Origin: Desulfatirhabdium sp040755275
GTDB lineage: Bacteria; Desulfobacterota; Desulfobacteria; Desulfobacterales; Desulfatirhabdiaceae
Direction: 5' to 3'
Assembly (NCBI GenBank): GCA_040755275.1
Contig: JBFMBE010000009.1
Location: 1 to 43,866, forward strand
DNA length: 43,866 nucleotides
Shown: positions 25,384 to 33,113 of the stretch, in pieces
Numbering within the stretch: the stretch's first letter is position 1
How the letters are laid out: every line of letters begins with the position of its first letter
Translations under genes and position numbers: made by a program
Notes under the pieces: model-generated
Databases searched by the model: none
Seen by the model: the letters and a program-made list of their open reading frames with translations, nothing else
What the model was told of the DNA's origin: nothing

Positions 25384-26616
25384 ATGCCGGTTTTCTCGTA
25401 TACAGCCCTTACCCCAACCGGAAAGCGCGTTTCCGGATACCTCGATGCGGAAAGCAGCGCTGCAGTCAGAAGGCGACTTCGACAGTCCGATCTCTATCCC
25501 ACTCGAATCGATCCAATCGAAGCTGCAGCCGTATCCGGATCCGACGAGAGGTGGCTGGATCGCATCCCGAGAAGAAGCATCGGGCTCGAGGCACTTGCAA
25601 CCATGACCCGCCAGCTTGCAGCCCTCGTTTCCGCCAACATTCCGCTGGTTCAGGCCCTGGGCACCCTCATCCCCCACCTTTCAGCCACAGCCCTGCAACA
25701 TCGACTCACCCGGGTGAAGAGCGACATGCTCGAGGGAACAAGTTTCTCTACCGCCTTGTCCCGCCACCCGAGCGCCTTTCCCGCCATCTATGTCAACATG
25801 GTTCGCGCGGGAGAAACCTCCGGCACACTCGATCTCGTTCTAAACCGGCTTGCCGACATCCTTGAAAAGCAACGACACATCCGAAATCGGATCTGGACCG
25901 CCACGATCTACCCCCTGTTTCTGAGTGTCACCGGTCTGGCCATTCTCATCTTTCTGGTGGCTGTCGTCGTTCCCGGCATGGTGCAGATCTTTGCTGACAT
26001 GAAGCAGACCCTGCCCTTGCCTACGCGTGTGCTGATCCGAACCGGTGACATCGTTTACCAATGGGGCTGGCTGATGGGCCTTGCGGCTGTCGCCGGACTT
26101 GCAACGTTTCAAAGGGCGTTGAAGAACGAAGCCTTCCGGAACCTTCTCGATCGCTGGCTCATCCGCCTTCCGTTGATCGGCGGATTGCAGATCGAACTGC
26201 TCACGGCACGGATCACCCGCACCCTGGGCTCTCTTCTGAGCAGCGGTGTACCCATGTTGACTGCCATTGACATCGTGGGATCGGTGAGCGGCAATCACAC
26301 ATTCTCCAATGCCATGAAAGGGATCCGAAGCAAACTCGAACAGGGTCGACCGCTGGCTGCTTCCCTCGAAGAAAGCGGCATTTTTCCGCAATTGTCGATT
26401 CAAATGATCCGGGTCGGTGAACAGACGGGTGAACTGGAGCGAATGCTCGAAAACGTCGCCGCGTTTTTCGAGGGTGAAAGCGAGGCGCGCATCGCCCGCC
26501 TCGTCAGCATCGTGGAGCCCTGCCTGATTCTGGCGATGGGGCTTGTGGTCGGATTTGTGGTGCTGTCGGTGTGCATGCCGATCTTCGACATGAACCGATT
26601 GGTTCGCGTCGGTTGA
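25384..26616 (+). CDS. Type II secretion / type IV pilus inner-membrane protein, GspF/PilC family
   Basis: This 410-residue protein has the typical duplicated T2SSF cytoplasmic domains (about 70-190 and 270-395) and three membrane segments (about 172-195, 220-240, 375-400). The opening MPVFSYTALTPTGKRVSGYL is the usual GspF start. The repeats show LATMTRQLAALVSANIPLVQ and LTARITRTLGSLLSSGVPML. It normally anchors the assembly ATPase to pseudopilus subunits, yet no other secretion or pilus gene is in the window, so it works with a system encoded elsewhere or is an orphan. It begins 10 bases after the radical SAM gene and may share its transcript. Confidence 0.93.
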   Translation: MPVFSYTALTPTGKRVSGYLDAESSAAVRRRLRQSDLYPTRIDPIEAAAVSGSDERWLDRIPRRSIGLEALATMTRQLAALVSANIPLVQALGTLIPHLSATALQHRLTRVKSDMLEGTSFSTALSRHPSAFPAIYVNMVRAGETSGTLDLVLNRLADILEKQRHIRNRIWTATIYPLFLSVTGLAILIFLVAVVVPGMVQIFADMKQTLPLPTRVLIRTGDIVYQWGWLMGLAAVAGLATFQRALKNEAFRNLLDRWLIRLPLIGGLQIELLTARITRTLGSLLSSGVPMLTAIDIVGSVSGNHTFSNAMKGIRSKLEQGRPLAASLEESGIFPQLSIQMIRVGEQTGELERMLENVAAFFEGESEARIARLVSIVEPCLILAMGLVVGFVVLSVCMPIFDMNRLVRVG

Positions 26617-26631
26617 GGACACCCGGGCTTT

Positions 26632-27048
26632 TTACAAAGCCGTCCTGGATGGGGACGCTGATAGCCGCATGACAATGATCCCTCGCTTACCCAGCTCCCG
26701 AAGGAATTGGGACACCGACAATTCCGCCTCCTGTCTCAACACCCCATAGCGTTCGGTAAAACGGAGGACGATATCGGAAACGGTGGCAACCCCATCGATC
26801 CAATCCCAGACACTTGTTCCCATGGAATCGAGTTCGAGCTTTCGAATGCGGCCTTCCGGAGTCTTTCCGAAAGCTTTTCGGATGGCCAAAAGCACTGGAT
26901 GCAGCGGCTCGATAAAACAAATGACGACGGTTTGCGTTTCGGAGCGGATCGTCTGGATGGACGGCACCTTGATCGGAACGCAGGATAAGGCCTGTTCCCG
27001 GGTCATGACCGGTGATGCGGCGGATCGTTTTCGGCCGAATGGAAGCAT
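26632..27048 (-). CDS. PqqD-like peptide-chaperone domain protein
   Basis: This 138-residue protein has a C-terminal PqqD-like winged-helix domain (about 65-130: ELDSMGTSVWDWIDGVATVS, then EAELSVSQFLRELGKRGII). PqqD domains hand precursor peptides to radical SAM maturases. The only radical SAM gene nearby is of the SPL type and not a known RiPP maturase, and no precursor peptide was recognised. The N-terminal 60 residues are unassigned. The gene converges on gspF with a 15-base gap, and its ribosome site is weak. Confidence 0.75.
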   Translation of the reverse strand: MLPFGRKRSAASPVMTREQALSCVPIKVPSIQTIRSETQTVVICFIEPLHPVLLAIRKAFGKTPEGRIRKLELDSMGTSVWDWIDGVATVSDIVLRFTERYGVLRQEAELSVSQFLRELGKRGIIVMRLSASPSRTAL

Positions 27049-27206
27049 TTCAAGTCTCGGAAAATTGTGGTATGGTCTCTTGAAGAAAGCAGTAGTTGGA
27101 AGTCAGAAACCCGAGATCCGCCCAATCGACATTGAAAATGATTGTACCGATGAAAACAAGCAGCTGCAAGAGCAGCCTGTTTTGAACCCAAACACATCCG
27201 ATCGCC

Positions 27207-27698
27207 ATGAACGACCTGTCCATCCGTTTCGCCCGGGAAGACGACGTTCCCGAAATCCTGAATCTGATCCGAGAATTGGCCGACTATGAACAGTTGGCTC
27301 ATTGCGTCACGGCAACTCCGGAAGTCCTCCGAACATCCCTGTTCGGCGATCGACGCACAGCCGAAGTACTGCTGGCCTTCACCGAAGGCCAGCCCATCGG
27401 ATACGCCTTGTTTTTCCATAATTTTTCGACGTTTCTGGGGAAACCCGGTATCTACATCGAGGACATCTTCGTCCGTCCGACGTATCGGCAACACGGCGTC
27501 GGAAAAGCTTTTTTCCAAAGAATTGCAGCCATCGCCATCGAAAGAGACTGCGGCCGCATCGAATGGAGTGTCCTCGACTGGAACCAGAGCGCCATCGACT
27601 TCTATCGTGCCATGGGCGCCCATCCGGTGGATGGATGGACGATCTATCGCCTGGTCGAATCGGATTTTCCCCGAATCGCCGACCCTTCTCCAGGTTGA
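27207..27698 (+). CDS. GNAT-family N-acetyltransferase
   Basis: This 163-residue GNAT acetyltransferase starts SIRFAREDDVPEILNLIREL (beta1-alpha1). Its acetyl-CoA-binding segment is YIEDIFVRPTYRQHGVGKAF (about residues 91-110), with the RxxGxG/A pattern as R102-QHGVG. It ends WNQSAIDFYRAMGAHPVDGW. This pattern resembles the diamine/polyamine acetyltransferase (SSAT-like) branch, in which EDIFV and the YRxxGxG loop are conserved, but the substrate is not certain. It lies 68 bases before the phenylacetate-CoA ligase gene on the same strand, so cotranscription is possible. Confidence 0.88.
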   Translation: MNDLSIRFAREDDVPEILNLIRELADYEQLAHCVTATPEVLRTSLFGDRRTAEVLLAFTEGQPIGYALFFHNFSTFLGKPGIYIEDIFVRPTYRQHGVGKAFFQRIAAIAIERDCGRIEWSVLDWNQSAIDFYRAMGAHPVDGWTIYRLVESDFPRIADPSPG

Positions 27699-27766
27699 AC
27701 CGCAACCTTCGAAGGCACCGCCTGAACTCTATCTTCAACCGATAACCCACAGCACCGGATGATCCG

Positions 27767-29083
27767 ATGACAGCAACATACACGACGCGTTTCATGCCCC
27801 GTTTTCAGAACGCCGAAGAACTGGCCGACCACCAACTGGGAGGGTTACGCTGGACCGTTTCCCATGCTTATCACAACAACGCCGACTACAGACGAAAGCT
27901 CGACACGGCAGGCATCCGACCCGAAGACATCCACTGTTTGGAAGACCTCAAGCGGCTTCCCTTCACGACTGCCGACGACATCCGCGACGGATACCCCTTC
28001 CCCCTGGTCTGTGTACCCTTCGATCGCATCGTGCGGATCCATTCCTCCAGCGGCACGACCGGGAAACGAAAAAACATCTGCTACACCCAAAAAGATGTCG
28101 ATGATTGGACCCATTTTTTTGCAAGGGCCTATGAAATGGCTGGGGTGAAGCCATCAGACCGTGTCCAGATCGCCGTCGGTTATGGGGTGTGGACGGCAGG
28201 GGCCGGATTTCAGGCGGGTTGCGAGAAGCTCGGTGCCATGGCGCTTCCGGTCGGCCCCGGAAACGTGGACATGCAGTGTCAGTTCCTGATGGATTGCCAG
28301 TCCACGGTGCTGTGCTGCACGGCATCGATGGGGCTTCTGATGGCCGATGAAGTTCGAAAACGTGGTATTGTGGATCGCATCGCCCTGAAGAAGGTGATCT
28401 ATGGGTCGGAACGGGCATCGGTGTCGATGCGAAAGAAAATCTCGGAACAGCTCGGGAACGTGGAGCTGTTCGACATTCCCGGTATGACGGAGCTCTATGG
28501 ACCTGGCACAGGCATCGAATGCCCGGATCACGACTGCATCCACTACTGGGCGGACTACTACATACTGGAAATCGTCGACCCGAATACGCTTGAGCCGTTG
28601 CCGGACGGAGAATGGGGAGAGATGATCGTCACCACCCTCTGCAAAGAAGCCGTGCCGCTCATCCGATACCGCACCCGGGATATCACCCGGATCATTCCGG
28701 GCCCATGCACCTGTGGCACCATCCTACCACGACATTCCCGCATCAAGGGCCGAACCGACGACATGTTCAAATTCCGTGCAGTCAACATCTACCCGTCGAC
28801 CATCGACCAGATCATTTCCAGTATCCCAGGCTTCGGATCGGAATACCAGATTCATCTCTATCAGGATGAAGCAGACCGGGGGGTGATGAAAATCATTGTC
28901 GAGCGCGCCGAAGGCGTCGATATCGAAGCCAACGATCGACTGGCGAAGGAGTTGGTCTATCAGGTCAAGCGGAAGGTGCTGGTGACTCCTGTGGCGGAAG
29001 TGGTTCCCTACGGGAGCCTGCCGCGCTCGGAGCGCAAGAGCAAACGTGTCTTTGACACCCGGATTCAGGATTCCATTGTTTAA
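27767..29083 (+). CDS. paaK: Phenylacetate-CoA ligase family protein
   Basis: This 438-residue AMP-forming ligase has normal PaaK length. The P-loop reads RIHSSSGTTGKRK (about residues 87-99), followed by YTQKDVDDWTHFFARAYEMA, a typical PaaK segment. Later motifs are MTELYGPGTG, LIRYRTRDIT and RIKGRTDDMFKFRAVNIYPS. It should activate phenylacetate or another aryl or short acid with CoA. Desulfobacteria usually encode several paralogues with unknown substrates. It converges with the P-loop ATPase gene, and hairpin element R7 lies between them. Confidence 0.92.
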   Translation: MTATYTTRFMPRFQNAEELADHQLGGLRWTVSHAYHNNADYRRKLDTAGIRPEDIHCLEDLKRLPFTTADDIRDGYPFPLVCVPFDRIVRIHSSSGTTGKRKNICYTQKDVDDWTHFFARAYEMAGVKPSDRVQIAVGYGVWTAGAGFQAGCEKLGAMALPVGPGNVDMQCQFLMDCQSTVLCCTASMGLLMADEVRKRGIVDRIALKKVIYGSERASVSMRKKISEQLGNVELFDIPGMTELYGPGTGIECPDHDCIHYWADYYILEIVDPNTLEPLPDGEWGEMIVTTLCKEAVPLIRYRTRDITRIIPGPCTCGTILPRHSRIKGRTDDMFKFRAVNIYPSTIDQIISSIPGFGSEYQIHLYQDEADRGVMKIIVERAEGVDIEANDRLAKELVYQVKRKVLVTPVAEVVPYGSLPRSERKSKRVFDTRIQDSIV

Positions 29084-29123
29084 GGGCGCTTGTGAAGATT
29101 CGGAAGGAAAAGCCGTTCAAAAT

Positions 29124-29437
29124 GATGGGCTCGCAAAAAGTCGCTTTTCCCGTGCTTTTCGGGAATGCCGGGCATAAGCGGGGTGGCTGGGGAAGCCTTT
29201 TGAGCTTGCTGCGAAAACGTGTTTGAAGCCGCCGGATATCGTTGGATCGGACGGACGTACTGGATCGAAAGATTGATTGAAAAGCAAGCCGTTGCGATTC
29301 AACCAGCCTCTGTTTGCTGTCTGGCCATCCGTCCGATCCTACGAGATCGGGCGGCTGAGTTTTTTCGCAGCAGCGAAAAAGGTTCCCCAGTCACCCCGCG
29401 GCTCGACAGAGACTTCCTGACTTTTTGCGCCTCCATC
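29124..29437 (+). repeat. Hairpin element R7
   Basis: This full copy has the termini GATGGGCTCGCAAAAAGTC and GACTTTTTGCGCCTCCATC. Both arms share GCGGGGTG.CTGGGGAA, GCTGCGAAAA, GCCGCC and ATCGGACGG. It is nearly identical to R3 over most of its length. It lies between convergent genes and is flanked by TTCAAAAT and CAAAAAT. Confidence 0.88.
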
Positions 29438-29442
29438 AAAAA

Positions 29443-29480
29443 TGATGGAATCGCCAAAAGTCAGGCTCTCTGGATTGACC
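29443..29480 (-). repeat. Solo terminus of the hairpin family (R7b)
   Basis: GATGGAATCGCCAAAAGTCAGG, given as GATGGAATCGCC plus AAAAGTCAGG, followed by CTCTCTGG, matches a right-end terminus of the family with no partner arm. It follows R7 after six bases and touches the end of the ATPase gene. Confidence 0.55.
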
Positions 29481-29483
29481 CGC

Positions 29484-30161
29484 TTACTCTGCCCTACCCA
29501 TGAAACGTTGGATCAGCATCGTATCCGGATCCAGACATAGATCCACAGGGCCGCCGCCCCCCTTTTCCACCGAAATCCGAACCGTTTTGTCTTCCATCCG
29601 AAGCCCGAGTACCACATCGAAGGGGTCGTTTTTCAGCACCGCTCTGGCTTCCGGTGTGCCTGCAGCGGTAAACCAAACGCTCCACTGCATCGTTTCACAG
29701 AGTGCCCGCATGGCCTCGAGGATTTCCGAAACCCCCTCATCGAATCGAAGTCCGTCAAGCATCAGGATACTCGGCGTGAAGATTCCTTGCTCGGTGATAT
29801 CGGTGAGTCGCTCCCGCAGTTTCGGAACGCTGAAACCTTCCACCTGAAACGTCATGATGAACCGCCTGCACTGAACGGCCTCCCAAACATCGGCTGCGAC
29901 TTCGACGGCATACTTCCGGACGAAATGACGGAACAACTCCTTGTACCACAAACTGACCTTGTGAACGGGATCGTTCAGGCTGATGTGCAGGACGGGATTT
30001 CCGTTCAACAAGGCATACAGGCCTAACTGCACGAGTAGGGAAGTCTTTCCCATGCCGGGATCCGCAACCACGGCGCCGAAGCGGCCCGGTTTCAGCATCG
30101 TTTTCGGGTCGGTTCCCAGTTGACGGATCGGGCTTTTCTGAATGGCGTCCGCAATCAGCAT
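29484..30161 (-). CDS. Small RecA/AAA-type P-loop ATPase of unknown function
   Basis: This 225-residue protein has Walker A ADPGMGKTS (about residues 33-41) and a Walker B-like SILMLDGLRF near the middle. A SWKD-like region follows (SVWFTAAG), which suggests a RecA/KaiC-type fold. I chose the ATG at 30161 because AAAGGAG sits just upstream. A longer frame reaches 30263 but overlaps the end of fusA. It is the second gene on the fusA strand, 91 bases downstream. The role is unknown, and the tie to translation is by location only. Confidence 0.78.
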   Translation of the reverse strand: MLIADAIQKSPIRQLGTDPKTMLKPGRFGAVVADPGMGKTSLLVQLGLYALLNGNPVLHISLNDPVHKVSLWYKELFRHFVRKYAVEVAADVWEAVQCRRFIMTFQVEGFSVPKLRERLTDITEQGIFTPSILMLDGLRFDEGVSEILEAMRALCETMQWSVWFTAAGTPEARAVLKNDPFDVVLGLRMEDKTVRISVEKGGGGPVDLCLDPDTMLIQRFMGRAE

Positions 30162-30252
30162 GAGACGGCTCCTTTCTTTCAGGTTCAACACGCGGGCGGG
30201 TCCACGGACAGTGGGTGCCGCAGCTCCTCGAGGCCAGGTTCTTTCTTCGATC

Positions 30253-32346
30253 CTATGCAGCATGTTTCTTCGTCTCCGCAGCCTTTTTCGCCAGCTGATC
30301 GGCCACGGATTGCGGTATCTGTTTGTAGGTTAAAAATTCCATCGTAAACTGAGCCTTGCCCTGAGTGGCAGAGCGCAGCACCGTCGAAAAACCGAACATT
30401 TCGGCCAGCGGCACATGGCTTTCGATGACGCAGAACTGGCCTTCATCCTGGGCACCGACAATCATGCCCCGACGCTGGTTCAGCAACCCCATCACGGCAC
30501 CCTGGAATTCGGTGGGGGTCTCGACGGCCACTTTCATGATCGGCTCGTGAATGACGGGCCTGGCCTTGCGATACCCTTCCTGAAAGGCCCCGCGGGCTGC
30601 CGCCTGAAAGGCCATATCGGATGAGTCCACAGCGTGGCTGGCGCCGTCTGTGATCACGACTTTGACACCTGTCACCGGGAACCCCATGAGGGGTCCCTTA
30701 GCCAGACACTGCCGAAATCCTTTTTCGCAGGAAGGAATGAACTGGGTGGGAATGGCCCCCCCGGTGATCTGGTTATCGAAAACGAAGTCTTCTTCGCAGG
30801 GTTCGAGATATCCGGCGATCCGACCGAACTGTCCGGCGCCACCCGTCTGCTTCTTGTGGGTATAGTTGAACTCGGCCGTCTGGGTGATCGTCTCACGGTA
30901 GGCCACCTGCGGAATACCCGTCGTCACCTCGGCGTTGTATTCCCGGCGCATGCGCTCCACATAGACATCGAGATGCAGCTCACCCATGCCCTCGATGATG
31001 GTTTCGTTCGTCTCTTCATTGTAATGGGCCTTGAAGGTGGGGTCTTCCTTGGTGAACCGGTTCAGGGCCTTGGACATGTTGATTTGGCTCTTGTTGTCCT
31101 TCGGCACGATCGACAGGGAAATGACCGGCTTGGGAACGAACATGGAGGTCATCGTGAGCCGAGAGCCCGGGGAGACAAAGGTATCTCCCGATGCGCATTC
31201 GATGCCGAACAGCGCACCGATGTATCCAGCCGGTATGGCCTCGATGTCTTCCATCTGGTTGGCGTGCATGCGAACCACGCGCCCCACCTTGACCTTCTTT
31301 CCGGTTCGGGCGTTTACGATCGTCGAACCTTTCGCGATCATACCCTGATAGACCCGAATGTAGGTAAGTTGCCCATATTGCCCGTCTTCGAGCTTGAAGG
31401 CGAGGGCGGCCACCGGCAGGTCGGAATCGGGCACGAGTCGTACGGGCGCCTCGTCGTTTTCCATATCGAGGGCCGTATTCTCCACATCCGACGGACAGGG
31501 CAGGTAATGCACGACAGCGTCGAGAAGCGGCTGAACCCCTTTGTTTCGATAGGCCGATCCCATGAGAACGGGGGTGAGCCTGCGTTGAAGCGTTCCCCTG
31601 CGGATCGCCTCAAGGATCATCGGAACCGGAATGTCCCGCTCCTCGAGGATGGCTTCTGTCAACTCATCGGAGAAGGCCGAAACGGCATCCAGCAGCTGCT
31701 CCCGGGCCTCGGCGGCTTCGGCTTGAACGGCCTGCGGAATGGGCCCCCTCTGGACGAATTCCCCATTCTGACCGCTGAACGTGACGGCCTCCATGCGAAT
31801 GAGGTCGACAACCCCTTCGAAATCGCCTTCGATCCCGATCGGGATCTGAAGGGAAACGGCGTTGTGCCCCAACTTTTCCTGAAGCTGCTGGATGACGCGA
31901 TTCGGATTCGCTCCACTTCGGTCGCATTTGTTGATGAATGCAATGCAGGGGACGTTGTATCGCTTCATCTGCTGATCCACCGTGATCGACTGGGACTGCA
32001 CCCCGCCCACAGCACACAACACCAGAATGGCTCCATCGAGCACCCGCAGGGAACGCTCCACCTCGATGGTGAAGTCGACATGTCCGGGGGTGTCGATGAT
32101 GTTGATCTGATGTCCGTCCCATTCGCAATAGGTGGCAGCAGAAGCGATGGTGATCCCCCGCTCCCGCTCCAGCTCCATGGAATCCATCGTGGCGCCGACA
32201 CCGTCCTTGCCCTTTACGTCATGAATGGCATGAATCCGGTTCGTGTAGTAGAGAATGCGTTCGGTCAGCGTCGTCTTCCCGGAGTCGATGTGTGCGCTGA
32301 TGCCGATGTTTCGTACATTATCAATCCGTTTTTCCATCTTGTCCAT
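30253..32346 (-). CDS. fusA: Translation elongation factor G, spdEFG1 (mitochondrial EFG1-like) type
   Basis: This 697-residue translational GTPase catalyses ribosome translocation. The G motifs are intact: G1 AHIDSGKTT (about 16-24), G2 RGITI, G3 DTPGHVDF, G4 NKCD. The signature stretches KGKDGVGATMDSMELERERG and CAVGGVQSQSITVDQQMKRY resemble mitochondrial EFG1 and the bacterial spd group rather than standard EF-G. Domain IV is present (EFNYTHKKQTGGAGQFGR), as is the usual C-terminal AFGFS-type loop here seen as MFGFSTVLRS. It stands alone, without rpsL, rpsG or tuf, and has a long leader. A start at 32346 is preceded by AAGGATGG. Confidence 0.95.
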   Translation of the reverse strand: MDKMEKRIDNVRNIGISAHIDSGKTTLTERILYYTNRIHAIHDVKGKDGVGATMDSMELERERGITIASAATYCEWDGHQINIIDTPGHVDFTIEVERSLRVLDGAILVLCAVGGVQSQSITVDQQMKRYNVPCIAFINKCDRSGANPNRVIQQLQEKLGHNAVSLQIPIGIEGDFEGVVDLIRMEAVTFSGQNGEFVQRGPIPQAVQAEAAEAREQLLDAVSAFSDELTEAILEERDIPVPMILEAIRRGTLQRRLTPVLMGSAYRNKGVQPLLDAVVHYLPCPSDVENTALDMENDEAPVRLVPDSDLPVAALAFKLEDGQYGQLTYIRVYQGMIAKGSTIVNARTGKKVKVGRVVRMHANQMEDIEAIPAGYIGALFGIECASGDTFVSPGSRLTMTSMFVPKPVISLSIVPKDNKSQINMSKALNRFTKEDPTFKAHYNEETNETIIEGMGELHLDVYVERMRREYNAEVTTGIPQVAYRETITQTAEFNYTHKKQTGGAGQFGRIAGYLEPCEEDFVFDNQITGGAIPTQFIPSCEKGFRQCLAKGPLMGFPVTGVKVVITDGASHAVDSSDMAFQAAARGAFQEGYRKARPVIHEPIMKVAVETPTEFQGAVMGLLNQRRGMIVGAQDEGQFCVIESHVPLAEMFGFSTVLRSATQGKAQFTMEFLTYKQIPQSVADQLAKKAAETKKHAA

Positions 32347-32474
32347 CCTTGAAGTGCCAATCGTCCATCCCGAAGCGGTGTGGCAGGTCCGCCCGGCTCA
32401 ATATGTGGTTGATCTGTAGTGCGCTGAATGAAATGAAGGAGGTAAGCGATGCTTGCCCAGCGAAACAATCGGGG

Positions 32475-32505
32475 ATAAAAAAAGAAAAGTCCCTTGCAAG
32501 GGACT
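32475..32505 (-). terminator. Terminator-like hairpin in the fusA leader (attenuator candidate)
   Basis: AGTCCCTTGCAAGGGACT (32488-32505) is a perfect palindrome. On the minus strand it is followed by TTTCTTTTTTTAT. It lies between the predicted fusA promoter and fusA, about 130 bases before the start codon, so it would stop transcription early unless overridden, or release a leader RNA of about 60 bases. Confidence 0.7.
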
Positions 32506-32533
32506 CTTGAGATTCGGCTGGTTCATCCAAACG

Positions 32534-32570
32534 GCTACAAATAATAGCCGAATTTTTCAACATTCGTCAA
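32534..32570 (-). promoter_or_regulatory. Sigma-70-type promoter for fusA
   Basis: On the minus strand, TTGACG (32570-32565), an 18-base spacer and TATTAT (32546-32541) form a good sigma-70 promoter. An inverted repeat, ATTCGGCT and AGCCGAAT (32546-32553 and 32512-32519), brackets the -10 and start region and could be an operator. The leader to fusA would be about 190 bases. Confidence 0.6.
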
Positions 32571-32730
32571 GAAGAAAATGGGATAAGCCCAATCGCGCGT
32601 CATTATCCCGACTCATTCAACTTGTTCCGGATGGAATGCATGTGATATAGGGCAAGGAAGGAAAAAGACAGGCGGCCTCTTCGGCTTCGTTACAACTCGT
32701 CGATCTTTTCTCATGAACTCGGAAAAAGTT

Positions 32731-33044
32731 GATGGCCTCACAAAAAGTCAGGAAGTCTCTGTCGAGTCGCGGGGTGACTGGGGAACCTTTTTCGATGCTG
32801 CGAAAAAACTCAGCCGCCCGATCTCGTTAGATCGGGCGGATAGCCAAACTTGGAATACAGAAATGCTGAGTTGCAACATGATGTTTTTCAAACAAATATT
32901 GATGAAGCATCTCCGCCCGATCCAACGATATCCGGCGGCTTCAAACACGTTTTCGCAGCAGTCTCAAAAGGCTTCCCCCAGCCACCCCGCTTAGGTCCGA
33001 CATTTACAACAAGCACAGGAAAGGCGACTTTTTGCGACGCCATC
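32731..33044 (-). repeat. Hairpin element R8, opposite orientation
   Basis: This full copy runs right end first: GATGGCCTCACAAAAAGTCAGG at the left, GACTTTTTGCGACGCCATC at the right. It carries ATCGGGCGG in both arms, where R3, R7 and R10 carry ATCGGACGG in both arms. It ends 70 bases before the peptide-binding protein gene, so that operon's promoter must lie in the short remainder or within the element. Confidence 0.88.
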
Positions 33045-33113
33045 AGGAATGGAATGAGTTCGGAAATCCGCTGCCGAATGCCCATTGTCCACCCACAAAA
33101 CAGGAGGAATCCC

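Noticed and set aside
30634..32352. 572-codon open frame on the plus strand opposite fusA
   Set aside because: It is the antisense of a well-conserved elongation factor gene, and its predicted protein shows no recognisable domain. Codon bias of fusA leaves this frame open.
32475..32553. tRNA or known small RNA in the fusA leader
   Set aside because: There is no cloverleaf or CCA-type acceptor. The structure is explained by a palindrome with a T-run plus a promoter.
32850..33113. N-terminal extension of the peptide-binding protein into repeat R8
   Set aside because: The signal peptide and AGGAGG site fit the ATG at 33114, and the extension would be translated repeat sequence.
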